The notes below the pieces were generated by a model. It made no database searches. It saw nothing but the letters and a program-made list of their open reading frames with translations, and had not been told where the DNA came from. 64,000 nucleotides of DNA from Dactylosporangium roseum. Lineage in GTDB: Bacteria; Actinomycetota; Actinomycetes; Mycobacteriales; Micromonosporaceae. The stretch is taken from assembly GCF_025264685.1 (NCBI RefSeq), contig NZ_CP073721.1:2285001-2349000 (forward strand), given 5' to 3'. Shown piece by piece: positions 53,636-62,858 of the stretch (positions are counted from its first letter, which is position 1; each line of letters starts with the position of its first letter). The position numbers and the translations under genes are program-made.

Positions 53636-55173
53636 CGGTCGGTATCGGCGCACGCCCGGCGACAGGCGTGGACGAGCTCGACGCGCTCGTGCGCGAATCG
53701 CTGCCCGGCCCCGGCGACCTGGCCGAGGTGACCACGGTGTCCACAGTGGACGAACGAGCGGCGGTCGCGGGCGAGCTGGCGGCCCGTCACGGCTGGGACG
53801 TGGTCACCTTCCCGGCGCGGCGGCTCGCCGAGGTCCGGGTGCCCTCGCCGTCGGCGCGGGTGGCGGCCGCGCTCGGCACCGGCAGCGTGGCCGAGGCCGC
53901 GGCGCTGCTGGCGACCCCCGGCCCGGCCGTGCTGCTGTCCCCGAAACGGGCCTCCGGCGGGGCCACCGTCGCCGTCGCCGCCGCCGCGCCCCCGGTGACC
54001 GTGGTCGGCATCGGGGCCGACGGGTTCACCGGGCTCACCGACGCGGCTAGGGCGGCGGTCGACTCGGCCGACGTCGTCCTCGGCGGACGCCGGCAGCTCG
54101 AGCTGGTGCCCGGCCTGCGGCACCGCGGCACCGTGTGGCCGTCGCCGCTGGTCCCCGCGCTGCCGCGGCTGCTCGCCGGGGTCCACGGCCGCGCCGTGTG
54201 CGTGCTGGCCAGCGGCGACCCGATGCACTACGGCATCGGCTCGACCCTCGTCCGGCTCCTCGGCGCCCGGAACGTCCGGGTGCTCACCCACCCGTCGTCC
54301 GTCTCGCTCGCCTGCGCCCGGCTCGGCTGGGCCGTCGACGACGTCTCGGTCGTGAGCGCCGTCGGGCGGTCCGTCGACGCGCTGCGGCGCGTGCTGCACG
54401 ACGGGCGCCGCGTCCTCGTCCTCAGCTCCGGGGCCGGCACGCCGGCCGAGGTCTGGAAGATCCTGGAGGACAGCGGTTTCGCGGACAGCGAGGTGACGAT
54501 CCTCGAGTCGCTGGGCGGGCCGGACGAGCGGATCCACCACGACCCCGGCGCGGCGGGACCGCTGACCGTCGTGGCCGTGGCGTGCCGCGGTGCCGCCGGG
54601 GTGCCGCTGGTGCCGGGGCTCGACGACAGCACGTACGACAGCGACGGGCAGCTCACGAAGCGCGAGATTCGCGCCGTGACCCTGGCCCGGCTCGGGCCGC
54701 GCCCCGGCGAGCTGCTGTGGGACGTGGGCGCCGGCTCGGGCAGCATCGCGATCGAGTGGCTGCGCGTGCACCCGTCCTGCCGCGCGGTCGCCGTCGAACA
54801 GTCGGCGGAGCGCGCCGGGCGGATCGCCGGCAACGCGGCGCGGCTCGGCGTGCCGGGCCTGTCCGTCGTGGTCGGTGCGGCGCCGGCGGCGCTCGACGGC
54901 CTGGACCCGTCCGACGCGACGCCGGACGCGGTGTTCGTCGGCGGCGGGTTCACCGCACCGGGGGTGTTCGACCGGTGCTGGGCCGCACTGCGCCCCGGCG
55001 GGCGGCTCGTCGTCAACGCGGTCACGGTCGAGTCGGAGCGGCTCGTCGCCGAGCTCCACGCGGCGCACGGCGGCGAGCTGACCCGCATCGCCGTCAACCG
55101 CGCCGCGCCCGTCGGCGGGTTCCTCGGATGGCGGCCGATGCTGCCGGTGACGCAATGGGTGGTTTCACGATGA
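53626..55173 (+). CDS. cobL: Fusion of a CobE/CbiG_C-like domain with precorrin-6Y methylase CobL (CbiE-CbiT)
   Basis: A 515-residue protein, about 110-120 residues longer than ordinary CobL. Residues 1-120 match the CobE/CbiG C-terminal domain ([20 protein letters not shown], then [10 protein letters not shown]). Residues from about 123 are CbiE ([23 protein letters not shown]), which methylates C5 or C15, and from about 340 CbiT ([29 protein letters not shown]), the decarboxylating methylase. The three parts are continuous in one frame. The end overlaps cobM by 4 bp (ATGA). Confidence 0.93.
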   Translation: MRLTVGIGARPATGVDELDALVRESLPGPGDLAEVTTVSTVDERAAVAGELAARHGWDVVTFPARRLAEVRVPSPSARVAAALGTGSVAEAAALLATPGPAVLLSPKRASGGATVAVAAAAPPVTVVGIGADGFTGLTDAARAAVDSADVVLGGRRQLELVPGLRHRGTVWPSPLVPALPRLLAGVHGRAVCVLASGDPMHYGIGSTLVRLLGARNVRVLTHPSSVSLACARLGWAVDDVSVVSAVGRSVDALRRVLHDGRRVLVLSSGAGTPAEVWKILEDSGFADSEVTILESLGGPDERIHHDPGAAGPLTVVAVACRGAAGVPLVPGLDDSTYDSDGQLTKREIRAVTLARLGPRPGELLWDVGAGSGSIAIEWLRVHPSCRAVAVEQSAERAGRIAGNAARLGVPGLSVVVGAAPAALDGLDPSDATPDAVFVGGGFTAPGVFDRCWAALRPGGRLVVNAVTVESERLVAELHAAHGGELTRIAVNRAAPVGGFLGWRPMLPVTQWVVSR

Positions 55174-55910
55174 CGGTGTACTTCATCGGCGCCGGGCCGG
55201 GCGCCGCGGACCTCATCACGATCCGCGGCCGGGACCGGATCGCGGCGTCTCCGGTATGCCTCTACGCGGGCAGTCTCGTGCCGGCGGAGCTGCTGGTCCA
55301 CTGCCCGCCCGGCGCGCGGCTCGTCGACACGGCCAACCTGGACCTCGACCAGATCCTCGCCGAGCTCACCGCCGCGCACGCCGCCGGCCTCGACGTGGCC
55401 CGGCTGCACTCCGGCGACCCGTCGATCCTCAGCGCGATGGCCGAGCAGTTGCGGCGGCTCGACGCGGCGGGCGTCCCCTACGAGATCGTGCCGGGTGTGC
55501 CCGCCTTCGCCGCGGCCGCGGCCGCGCTGGGCCGCGAGCTGACCGTGCCGGGCGTCGCCCAGTCGGTCGTCCTGACGCGGACCGCGGCCCGCGCCACCCC
55601 GATGCCGCCCGGCGAGGAGCTGTCCGCCCTGGCCTCCAGCCGGGCGACGCTGGTGCTGCACCTCGCGGTGCAGCGGATCGAGGTGCTCGCCGCCGAACTG
55701 GTGCCGTGGTACGGCGCGGACTGCCCGGTCGCCGTGGTGGCCCGGGCCAGCCGTCCCGACGAGGTGATCCTGCGCGGCACCCTGGCCGGCATCGCCGACC
55801 AGGTGCGTGCGGCCGGGATCAGGCGCACCGCGGTCATCGTCGTCGGCCGGGTCCTCACCGCCGAGGAGTTCCCCGACAGCCACCTCTACTCGGCGACCCG
55901 GAAGCGGTAG
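55170..55910 (+). CDS. cobM: Precorrin-4 C11-methyltransferase
   Basis: A 246-residue SAM-dependent tetrapyrrole methylase. Motifs: [53 protein letters not shown] and the C-terminal [10 protein letters not shown]. The length is normal. It is translationally coupled to cobL through ATGA and is the last gene of the riboswitch-led operon; a terminator hairpin follows. Confidence 0.97.
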   Translation: MTVYFIGAGPGAADLITIRGRDRIAASPVCLYAGSLVPAELLVHCPPGARLVDTANLDLDQILAELTAAHAAGLDVARLHSGDPSILSAMAEQLRRLDAAGVPYEIVPGVPAFAAAAAALGRELTVPGVAQSVVLTRTAARATPMPPGEELSALASSRATLVLHLAVQRIEVLAAELVPWYGADCPVAVVARASRPDEVILRGTLAGIADQVRAAGIRRTAVIVVGRVLTAEEFPDSHLYSATRKR

Positions 55911-55937
55911 CCAGGATCCGGTCGCGGACCGCCAACG

Positions 55938-55970
55938 GCGACGGGACGGCGGGCGGGGCCGTCCCGTCGC
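55938..55970. terminator. Terminator hairpin after cobM
   Basis: Arms GCGACGGGACGGC (55938-55950) and GCCGTCCCGTCGC (55958-55970) are fully complementary with a 7-nt loop. It ends the cobM operon and also faces the convergent LamG-like gene. Confidence 0.85.
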
Positions 55971-55988
55971 GGGTCTTCCCGGGAGCGC

Positions 55989-56753
55989 TCAGCCCAGGGC
56001 GATCCAGACGTCGTCGAGGCTGCCGTGGAACTGGTCGTTGTCGGCGCCGTCGCCCTTGCCGCCGATGCTCAGCGGCACCGTGTTCGTCACCGACAGGGTG
56101 GCGGGGATCGTCGCTGTCGCGTGGACCACGTCGTCCACCAGCAGGATCAGCGCCGTGCCGGCCCGGCGGCACTCGAGCCGGTGCCAGGCGCCGTCGGTGA
56201 CGGCGACGTCCGACCGGGCGACGTGGATGCCGCGGACCACGTTGTCGGCGACCACACAACTCGGCCGGCCGGCCGCGCCGTCGACCTGGAGCTTGTACTG
56301 GCTGCCCGACGCCGAGTACCCCTTCTGGACGATGTTCTGGCCCGAGCCGGCCCGGTGCTGCCGCAACCTGATCGTCGCGCCGAAGCGGACGGGGCCGGTG
56401 CCCGGGTTGAGGTCCGGCGCGTCCGGCGCCTGGAGCACCGCGTGCGGGCACTTCTTCCCGGAGCACTTGGCCGGGAAGGCCGCCGCCCGGCCGGACGCCC
56501 GCTCCGCCAGCCGTACTTTGCCGCCGCGAGCGGTCGACGGGGTGAGCGTGTGCCCGCGGCCGGAGTCGTCGACGACCGTGCTGCCGGTGGTCGTGGTGTC
56601 GAAGGTGTACCGCGCGACGACGACCGGTGCGACGACCGGTGCGGCTGTGGATATGGCGTGCGCGGGTGTGGCGGCGCCCGGCGCCGGTCCCGCGATCCCG
56701 AACAGCAGAGCGGCGATGCTCAGCGTCGCGGCTGTGTTCCCCCATGTCTTCAT
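55989..56753 (-). CDS. Secreted LamG/concanavalin-like protein
   Basis: A 254-residue secreted protein with a signal peptide (1-33, ending AHA) and a LamG/ConA-like jelly-roll domain: VARYTFDTTTTGSTVVDDSG, GHTLTP, the core GSQYKLQVDG, TDGAWHRLECRRAGTALILL and DQFHGSLDDVWIALG. Such domains bind carbohydrate or calcium. Two pairs of cysteines (KCSGKKCPH, PSCVV, LECRR) could form disulfides. ATG 56753 is used; an ATG at 56771 would add six residues. It interrupts the cob genes but has no visible link to them. Confidence 0.82.
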   Translation of the reverse strand: MKTWGNTAATLSIAALLFGIAGPAPGAATPAHAISTAAPVVAPVVVARYTFDTTTTGSTVVDDSGRGHTLTPSTARGGKVRLAERASGRAAAFPAKCSGKKCPHAVLQAPDAPDLNPGTGPVRFGATIRLRQHRAGSGQNIVQKGYSASGSQYKLQVDGAAGRPSCVVADNVVRGIHVARSDVAVTDGAWHRLECRRAGTALILLVDDVVHATATIPATLSVTNTVPLSIGGKGDGADNDQFHGSLDDVWIALG

Positions 56754-56909
56754 GTCCGAAATGTGGCACATAATCCGTCTCCGGCCCGCTGATTTCACCA
56801 ACGTGTCGCGTGCTCTCGGTAACCGATCGGTCGACCCAGGGTCACTCGAACCGGGTGAACCCCCGGCTGAGCATCGGTTCTCCACGTGCTGTCTGCCAGA
56901 ATCGATGAC

Positions 56910-57965
56910 ATGCGGTCGGCGGCGGCGCTCCTGGTGATCGTCGGTGTGATCGTCGGTGTCGTGGCTGCTCCCGCTCCCGCCCTCGCGCAGGAGCGGCGGA
57001 ACCCGGAGCAGGTCTGCCGCATCACCGACCCCGCCGTGACCGAAGTGTCCGGCATGGCGGTGATCCCCGGCGGCTACCTCGTCGAGAACGACTCCAGCCC
57101 CGACCCGCGCCGGACCCGCCTGTTCTTCCTCGACAGGGCGTGCGCGGTGACCCGCTCGGTCGGCTACCCGACGACCGCCCGCGACCCCGAGGACCTGGCG
57201 GTCGACCGGACCGGCACCGTCTGGATCGCCGACATCGGCGACAACAGCCCGCTGTCCGGCGGCTCCGGCAAGCGGCGCGGCACGATCGCACTGTGGACCC
57301 TCCGGCCCGGGGCGAAGCGCCCGGAGATCCACCGCCTGCGGTATCCCGACGGCGAGCCGCGCGACGCCGAGGCGCTGCTCATCGACGGTGCGGGCCGGCC
57401 GGTCATCGTCACCAAGGAGCCGGGCGGCGAGGTGTTCCGCCTCGACGGGCCGCTGCCGTCGGGCAACACCGCGGCCAACACCACCGGTGCCGACCTCACC
57501 GAGATCGGGCACTTCCAACCCACCCGGACCGGCACCGACAACCCGCTCGGCTTCCTCGGCAGCGCGCTCATCACCGGAGCGGCGGTGTCGCCCGACGGCA
57601 CGCGGGCGGTCGTCCGCACGTACTCCGACGCCTACGAGTTCGAGGTCACCGGCGGCGACGTCGCCCAGGCCATCACCACCGGCCGGCCGAAGGTCACGCC
57701 GCTGCCCGGCGAGCCGCAGGGCGAGGCCGTCGCGTACAGCCCCGACGGCAACAGCATCCTGACCGTCTCCGACCAGCCGGGGCCGGTGAGCGTCCTGAAG
57801 TACGACCTCCATCGGGAGACCACCCGTCCGGCGCAACAGCAACAGCCGGCGAGCGCGGCGCCGCCGGCCGAGGAGCGCGGGCAGCGGGGAGTCCTGCTGG
57901 CGGGCGCCGCGGGGGTCGTGGCCCTGATGGCGATCGCCGCCGCACGGCGGTCGCGCCGTCGCTGA
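56910..57965 (+). CDS. Secreted, C-terminally anchored beta-propeller-like protein
   Basis: A 351-residue protein: signal peptide (1-27, ending ALA), a domain of about 280 residues with propeller-like repeats (VSGMAVIPGGYLVENDSS, PEDLAVDRTGTVWIADIGDN, AEALLIDGAGRPVIVTKEP, GEAVAYSPDGNSILTVSD), a Gln/Pro/Ala linker, then a C-terminal membrane helix with an Arg-rich tail (RRSRRR). The layout means it is displayed outside, fixed by its C-terminus. No enzyme motif is certain. It is divergent from the LamG gene. Confidence 0.75.
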   Translation: MRSAAALLVIVGVIVGVVAAPAPALAQERRNPEQVCRITDPAVTEVSGMAVIPGGYLVENDSSPDPRRTRLFFLDRACAVTRSVGYPTTARDPEDLAVDRTGTVWIADIGDNSPLSGGSGKRRGTIALWTLRPGAKRPEIHRLRYPDGEPRDAEALLIDGAGRPVIVTKEPGGEVFRLDGPLPSGNTAANTTGADLTEIGHFQPTRTGTDNPLGFLGSALITGAAVSPDGTRAVVRTYSDAYEFEVTGGDVAQAITTGRPKVTPLPGEPQGEAVAYSPDGNSILTVSDQPGPVSVLKYDLHRETTRPAQQQQPASAAPPAEERGQRGVLLAGAAGVVALMAIAAARRSRRR

Positions 57966-58254
57966 GCCGTCGCCGGCCACCGGGAGCGCGTCGCCGGGAG
58001 CGCGTTGCCGGGGGAGTCCGCGGCCACGTCCATTGTGGAGCCTTCGCCGCCGCTGCCCGGCGCGGTGCGGCACCGCCTGCTGTCCAGTCGGTCGTAAGGG
58101 TCCGGACAGTCCGGAAAACGGCGCAGTCCAAGAGGTTCGGTGAGCTGGGACACGTTCGTTGTCGGGTGGCATACATCCGGGATGCAACGGGATGCCGGGG
58201 TGCATACGTTGCTCGCGTCCACCCGAGATCCCGTGCCTCCCGCGGTACCACCAT
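57966..58254. other. 289-bp interval without a gene
   Basis: The interval lies between the propeller gene and the lipoprotein gene, and presumably carries the latter's promoter. Near 58165-58205 it contains spaced repeats of GCATAC and GGGATGC. I see no open frame with a ribosome site and no RNA family. Confidence 0.45.
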
Positions 58255-58857
58255 ATGAAAGCGAATCCACTCATGAAGCGTTTGCTGATCGCCGGTTCCA
58301 TCGCCTGCGCCACGCTCCTGTTCACCGCGGCCTGCGGTGACGACAAGAAGGCCGACGCTCCCGCCGCGGCCACGCCCGCCACCTCCGCGGCTTCGGCTGG
58401 TGCCTCGGGCGCCGCCGAGTCCGGCGGCGCGGCGCCGAGCGGGTCCGCGAAGGCCGGCTCCTCCGGCAAGGCGGGGCAGTTGCAGTACCAGACCGTCGCC
58501 AAGCTGACGGGTGAGCTGTTCACCAAGGACGCCGACTGCCCGGTCGGGCAGTGGGACGGCAACTCGACGGGCGTCGACCCGAAGTACCGTTCCGCGGTCG
58601 CCGACTTCAAGCAGTTCGACTGCTACAAGAAGCGGGGTGACATGCTGCCGCACCGCGGGCAGCAGGCCATCTACGTGGAGTTCAAGTCGGCGAACGCGGC
58701 GAAGGCGTACGCCCAGGACCAGGCGAAGGCCCACCCGACGCTCATCGTCGGAGACACCGTCGTCGTGGCCGGCGGCGGGCTGAAGGGCACCGACATGAAG
58801 GCCTACCTGGAGGCGGTCAACGAGACCGCGGGCGGGACCGGCCAGATCCTCGCCTGA
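58255..58857 (+). CDS. Hypothetical lipoprotein
   Basis: A 200-residue lipoprotein starting at ATG 58255 (or ATG 58273, MKRLLIAGS). The lipobox is FTAAC, then a Ser/Ala/Gly linker (about residues 30-70) and a compact domain of about 130 residues with Cys pairs (DADCPVGQWDGN, QFDCYKKRGD), ending in EAVNETAGGTGQ. No family is recognised. It probably sits on the outer face of the membrane as a binding protein. Confidence 0.7.
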   Translation: MKANPLMKRLLIAGSIACATLLFTAACGDDKKADAPAAATPATSAASAGASGAAESGGAAPSGSAKAGSSGKAGQLQYQTVAKLTGELFTKDADCPVGQWDGNSTGVDPKYRSAVADFKQFDCYKKRGDMLPHRGQQAIYVEFKSANAAKAYAQDQAKAHPTLIVGDTVVVAGGGLKGTDMKAYLEAVNETAGGTGQILA

Positions 58858-58914
58858 ACCGGGCGGCGCCGGAGGGTTCGGGCCGCGGCGCCGTGGCCGC
58901 GCTAGTCTTTCGCC

Positions 58915-59679
58915 GTGTTCACGGTGCTCATCCTCGGCGGGACGGGGGAGGCGCGGCGGCTGGCCGTGGCGCTGCGGCCCGGGCCGCGGGTCGTCACGTC
59001 GCTCGCGGGCCGGGTCGCGCGGCCGGTGCTGCCGCCGGGTGAGGTCCGCGTCGGCGGCTTCGGCGGCGCGGCCGGGCTGGCCGCCTACCTGACCGCGGAG
59101 CGCGTCGACGTGGTCGTGGACGCCACGCACCCGTTCGCCGCCCGGATGAGCGGCAACGCCGCCGAGGCGGCCGCCACCACCGGCGTGCCGCTGCTGGTCC
59201 TGCGCCGCCCCGGCTGGACGGAGCGGCCCGGCGATCGCTGGCACCGCGTCCCGGACCTGCCCGCGGCGGCCGGCGCCGTCGCCGGCGCCGACCGGGTGTT
59301 CTTGACCACGGGCCGCCGGGGTCTGCCGGCGTTCGCCCACCTGACCCGGCCGTGGTTCCTGGTGCGCAGCGTCGACCCGCCGGAGTCCCCGGTCCCGCCG
59401 AGGATGGCGACGCTGCTCGACCGCGGCCCGTTTACGGTGGCGGGCGAGACGGCGCTGTTGCGGGACCATGCGATCGAGGTCGTGGTGACGAAGGACAGCG
59501 GCGGCGAGATGACCGCGGCGAAGCTCACGGCCGCGCGCGACCTGGGCCTGCGGGTCGTCATGGTCGACCGCCCCCCGCTGCCGCCGGGCGCGGTCGCGGT
59601 CCCGACGGTGGAGGCAGCCCTGGCCCACCTGACCCGAGCCACCCCCGGTCCGCGTCGATCTTGCACTTGTGGTTCCTGA
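58915..59679 (+). CDS. cobK: Precorrin-6A reductase
   Basis: A 254-residue NADPH-dependent reductase of the aerobic corrin pathway: LILGGTGEARRLA, VVDATHPFAARMSGNA, TGRRGLPAF, VVTKDSGG and MVDRPP are typical. GTG 58915. The last nine residues (including RRSCTCGS) and the TGA stop are encoded by the left arm of palindromic element copy B, so the native C-terminus has been replaced or extended by the repeat; ordinary CobK ends near LTR. It is separated from cobM by three unrelated genes. Confidence 0.94.
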   Translation: MFTVLILGGTGEARRLAVALRPGPRVVTSLAGRVARPVLPPGEVRVGGFGGAAGLAAYLTAERVDVVVDATHPFAARMSGNAAEAAATTGVPLLVLRRPGWTERPGDRWHRVPDLPAAAGAVAGADRVFLTTGRRGLPAFAHLTRPWFLVRSVDPPESPVPPRMATLLDRGPFTVAGETALLRDHAIEVVVTKDSGGEMTAAKLTAARDLGLRVVMVDRPPLPPGAVAVPTVEAALAHLTRATPGPRRSCTCGS

Positions 59680-59741
59680 CAAACCCGGACATCCACGGAG
59701 CGTCCTGGCACCACAACTGCAAGATCGACGCGAGCCGGGGG
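59642..59741. repeat. Dispersed palindromic element, copy B
   Basis: An inverted repeat of about 100 bp between cobK and the convergent DUF72 gene. The core 59657-59726 is the reverse complement of copy A with 7 differences in 70. The outer arms (CCCCCGG and CGCGTC on the left, GACGCG and CCGGGGG on the right) differ in sequence from those of copy A but pair with each other. It overlaps the last 38 bp of cobK and probably terminates both convergent transcripts. Confidence 0.92.
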
Positions 59742-59746
59742 TGGGG

Positions 59747-60640
59747 TTAGTGGGAGCGGGCCGTTTGGTCGGCCAGTAGCGCGGCCAGGCGGGCGCCGTC
59801 GCGCTGGGCCTGACCGGCGCAGCAGGTGTTCATGAGCGCGTGCACCTCGTCCGCCTCTTCCGACAGCCGGCGCAGCCGGGCCGCCCAGTCCCGCAGCTCC
59901 CGCTCCTGGTACGCGTAGCGGAACTTGTCCTCCTTCGAGCCGCGCGCCCAGTCGGGGCTGTGGCCGTGGAACCGGACGACCGCCGGCTCCGCCGTCACCG
60001 CCAGCAGCGGGGGCACCGACGACGGGTGGCCCTGCGGCATGTCGACGCAGACGTACGACGCCCCGGCGCTCTGCAGCATGAGCATGGTCTTCAGGGCCCG
60101 GTCGCCCTGGAACCACGAGCCGTGGCGCAGCTCCACCGCGGCCGGGTGGGGCTGACAGCGCTCGACGGTGTCGAGGATCCGGCGCGTCGCCGCCTCGCCG
60201 TGCGCGAACCACGGCGGGAAGCCGAGCTGGATCACGCCGAGCCGGCCGGCGGCCGCGAGCGGGTCCAGGGTGTCGTGGAAACGCTGCCACAGCTCGTCGA
60301 CGGTCTCGGGCGGCAGGTCGCTGCGGCGCACGGTGCCGTTCGGCGGCGCCGCCGGCGGGCGCAGGTCCTTCGGCAGCGTGCCCACGCGGACGTGGTGGCC
60401 GGTGAACAGGCCGAACGCCTTGACGTCGAAGGTGAAGCCGTCCGGCGTCGCGAGCGCCCACGACGCCGTCGTCTCCGGCGCCGGGATCGCGTAGTAGCTC
60501 GTGTCGGCCTCGACGAGGTCGAAGCGGCCGGCGTAGTACGCGAGGCGCCCGGCCGGCGTGTGGACGCCGCGCGGGTACCACCCCGAGGTGAGCAGCTCCC
60601 GATCGGCCCAGGAGGACGTACCGACCCGAATCACACTCAT
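59747..60640 (-). CDS. DUF72/YecE-family protein
   Basis: A 297-residue TIM-barrel-like DUF72 protein: VIRVGTSSWADRELLTSGWY, VEADTSYYAIP, FTFDVKAFGLFTGH, LGVIQLGFPPWF, AVELRHGSWF, and YVCVDMPQG. The family is widespread and metal-bound structures are known, but its function is not established. ATG 60640. It is located between cobK and cobIJ on the strand of cobIJ, 53 bp beyond the cobIJ stop, so readthrough is possible. Confidence 0.9.
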   Translation of the reverse strand: MSVIRVGTSSWADRELLTSGWYPRGVHTPAGRLAYYAGRFDLVEADTSYYAIPAPETTASWALATPDGFTFDVKAFGLFTGHHVRVGTLPKDLRPPAAPPNGTVRRSDLPPETVDELWQRFHDTLDPLAAAGRLGVIQLGFPPWFAHGEAATRRILDTVERCQPHPAAVELRHGSWFQGDRALKTMLMLQSAGASYVCVDMPQGHPSSVPPLLAVTAEPAVVRFHGHSPDWARGSKEDKFRYAYQERELRDWAARLRRLSEEADEVHALMNTCCAGQAQRDGARLAALLADQTARSH

Positions 60641-60693
60641 GTAATCCAGTCCACCGCGCGGCGCGGCGAACGGCAACTCGGGGAGGAGCGAGC

Positions 60694-62229
60694 TCAGGCG
60701 GGATATCGCCGCGGGGTCCACACCACCGGTGTGCCGGTGCCCCGGTCCTGCAGCCGCGTCTGCGAGGAGCCGACGATGAGCAGTGTGCGCATGTCCACCT
60801 CGCCGGGTCGCAGATCGGCCAGGCGCACCACCCGCACCCGCTCACCCGCGCCGCCCACGTCGCGGCCCAGCACCACGGGCGTGTCGGGGGAGCGGTGCGC
60901 GAGGAGCAGGCCGCGGGCCGCCTCCACCTGCCAGGTGCGGCTCTTCGAGCCGGGGTTGTAGATCGCGATCACCAGGTCGGCCTTCGCGGCGGCCTCCAGC
61001 CGGGCGGCGATGACCTCCCACGGCTTGAGCCGGTCGGACAGGGACAGCACGCAGAAGTCGTGGCCCAGCGGCGCGCCGACGCGGCTGGCCACGGCCTGGG
61101 CCGCGGTCAGGCCGGGCAGCACCCGGACCGGGACGTCCTTCCAGCGCGGCTCGGCGGCGACCTCCAGCACGGCGGCGGCCATCGCGAACACACCCGGGTC
61201 GCCGGACGAGACGACCGCGACCCGGCGGCCGTCCCGGGCCAGGGCCAGCGCGAACTCGGCGCGCTCGGTCTCGACCCGGTTGTCGGAGGCGTGCCGGCGC
61301 TGGCGCGGGTTGGCCGGCACCCGGTCGAGGTACGGGCCGTAGCCGACCAGGTCGTCGGCCGCCTCGACGGCCGCGAGGGCCTCCGGGGTCAGCCAGTCAC
61401 GGCCGGCCGGGCCGAGCCCGACGACGACCACCTCGCCGGCGGGTGCCGTGCCGGACCCCGCCGACGGCGCCGCCCGCAGCGCCGCGGCGGTCTCGTCGTG
61501 GACGCGGCTGGGCAGCAGCGCGATGGAGAAGTACGGCACCGTGGCCGGATCGACGTCGGCCAGCGGCACGGCGCGCTCCTTGTCGGTGGTGGCGCGTTCG
61601 ACGTACCACGCCTGGTCGAGCCGGCCGGTGCGCGCGAGCGCGTCGCGGACCTTGCCGAAGGTGCGGCCCAGCTTCATGATCGCCGCCGAGTCGGTGGCGG
61701 CGAGCCGCTCGGCGAGGATGTCGGCGGGCAGGGTGCCCGGCAGCACGGTCAGCACCTCGTCGCGCTCGACCAGCGGCCGGCCGAGCACCGCGGCTGCGCC
61801 GGCCATCGACGTGACGCCGGGCACGACCTCCGTCGGGTACCGCTGGGACAACCGCTTGTGCATGTGCATGTACGAGCCGTAGAACAGCGGGTCGCCCTCG
61901 CACAGCACGACCACGTCGCGCCCGGCGTCGAGGTGGGCGGCCAGGCGCGCGGCCCAGGCGTCGTAGTGCTCCTCGATGACCGTCCGGTAGTCGGCGGTGT
62001 CCTCGGTCGTGACCGGGTAGACGAAGGCCTCCTCGATCTGGCCCGCCCGCAGGTAGGGCGCCGCGATCGAACGGGCGATGCTGCGGCCGTGGCGGGCGCT
62101 GTGGTACGCGACGACCGGAGCCGCCGAGATCAGCCGGGCGGCCTTGACCGTCATCAGTTCGGGGTCGCCGGGGCCCAGGCCGACGCCGAACAGCCGCCCT
62201 CGCGGGCCTGCACTGTCCACTATGGTCAT
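60694..62229 (-). CDS. cobIJ: Bifunctional precorrin-2 C20- / precorrin-3B C17-methyltransferase
   Basis: A 511-residue fusion of two SAM-dependent methylases. The CobI half (about 1-245) starts [20 protein letters not shown] with [18 protein letters not shown] and [13 protein letters not shown]. The CobJ half (from about 265) starts [18 protein letters not shown] with [26 protein letters not shown] and [12 protein letters not shown]. The fusion is common in actinobacteria. The ATG at 62229 overlaps the cobH stop (ATGA). Confidence 0.97.
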   Translation of the reverse strand: MTIVDSAGPRGRLFGVGLGPGDPELMTVKAARLISAAPVVAYHSARHGRSIARSIAAPYLRAGQIEEAFVYPVTTEDTADYRTVIEEHYDAWAARLAAHLDAGRDVVVLCEGDPLFYGSYMHMHKRLSQRYPTEVVPGVTSMAGAAAVLGRPLVERDEVLTVLPGTLPADILAERLAATDSAAIMKLGRTFGKVRDALARTGRLDQAWYVERATTDKERAVPLADVDPATVPYFSIALLPSRVHDETAAALRAAPSAGSGTAPAGEVVVVGLGPAGRDWLTPEALAAVEAADDLVGYGPYLDRVPANPRQRRHASDNRVETERAEFALALARDGRRVAVVSSGDPGVFAMAAAVLEVAAEPRWKDVPVRVLPGLTAAQAVASRVGAPLGHDFCVLSLSDRLKPWEVIAARLEAAAKADLVIAIYNPGSKSRTWQVEAARGLLLAHRSPDTPVVLGRDVGGAGERVRVVRLADLRPGEVDMRTLLIVGSSQTRLQDRGTGTPVVWTPRRYPA

Positions 62230-62858
62230 TCCTTGTCGCTCGCGATCGCGTTGACGGCGGCGGCCGCCATGGCGCTGCCGCCGCGGCGGCCGTGCACCAC
62301 CAGGTGATCCAGGCCGGACCCGGCGAGCGCCACCTTCGACTCGGCGGCGCCGATGAAGCCGACCGGGATGCCGAGCACCGCCGCCGGCCGGGGCGCGCCC
62401 GCGGCGACCAGTTCGAGGAGACGGAACAGCGCGGTCGGCGCGTTGCCGATCGCGATCACGGCGCCGCCGAGCCGGTCGCCCCACAGGTCCAGCGCCGCCG
62501 CGCTGCGGGTGGTGCCGAGGCCGGCGGCGAGGCCGGGCACGCGCGGGTCGCGCAGGGTGCAGATCACCTCGTTGTCGCGGGGGAGGCGGGCCCGGGTGAC
62601 CCCGGCGGCGACCATCTCTGCGTCGCAGAGGATCGGCGCGCCGTCGCGCAGCGCCTGCCGGGCGCGCGACACCACACCGGGGGAGAAGGCGACGTCCCGC
62701 GGCAGGTCGACCATGCCGCAGGCGTGGATCATGCGCACGGTCACCCGCGCCACGTCGGCGGGCAGCGCGGACAGGTCGGCCTCGGCGCGGATCGTGGCGA
62801 AGGACCGCTGGTAGATCTCGGCGCCGTCCCTGATGTAGTCGCTGATGGAATCCGTCAC
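62226..62858 (-). CDS. cobH: Precorrin-8X methylmutase
   Basis: A 210-residue enzyme moving the C11 methyl to C12 to give hydrogenobyrinate. The catalytic His lies in [11 protein letters not shown]. Other motifs are [26 protein letters not shown] and the closing [16 protein letters not shown] 62858 overlaps the cobG stop by 4 bp (GTGA), giving a coupled cobG-cobH-cobIJ operon. Confidence 0.97.
   Translation of the reverse strand: MTDSISDYIRDGAEIYQRSFATIRAEADLSALPADVARVTVRMIHACGMVDLPRDVAFSPGVVSRARQALRDGAPILCDAEMVAAGVTRARLPRDNEVICTLRDPRVPGLAAGLGTTRSAAALDLWGDRLGGAVIAIGNAPTALFRLLELVAAGAPRPAAVLGIPVGFIGAAESKVALAGSGLDHLVVHGRRGGSAMAAAAVNAIASDKE

Noticed and set aside
52216-55173. A 985-codon frame that appears to join cobB and cobL
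   Set aside because: Only the part from ATG 53626 is protein-like; upstream it is an out-of-frame, Arg-rich reading of cobB. The true fusion is CobE-like plus CobL.
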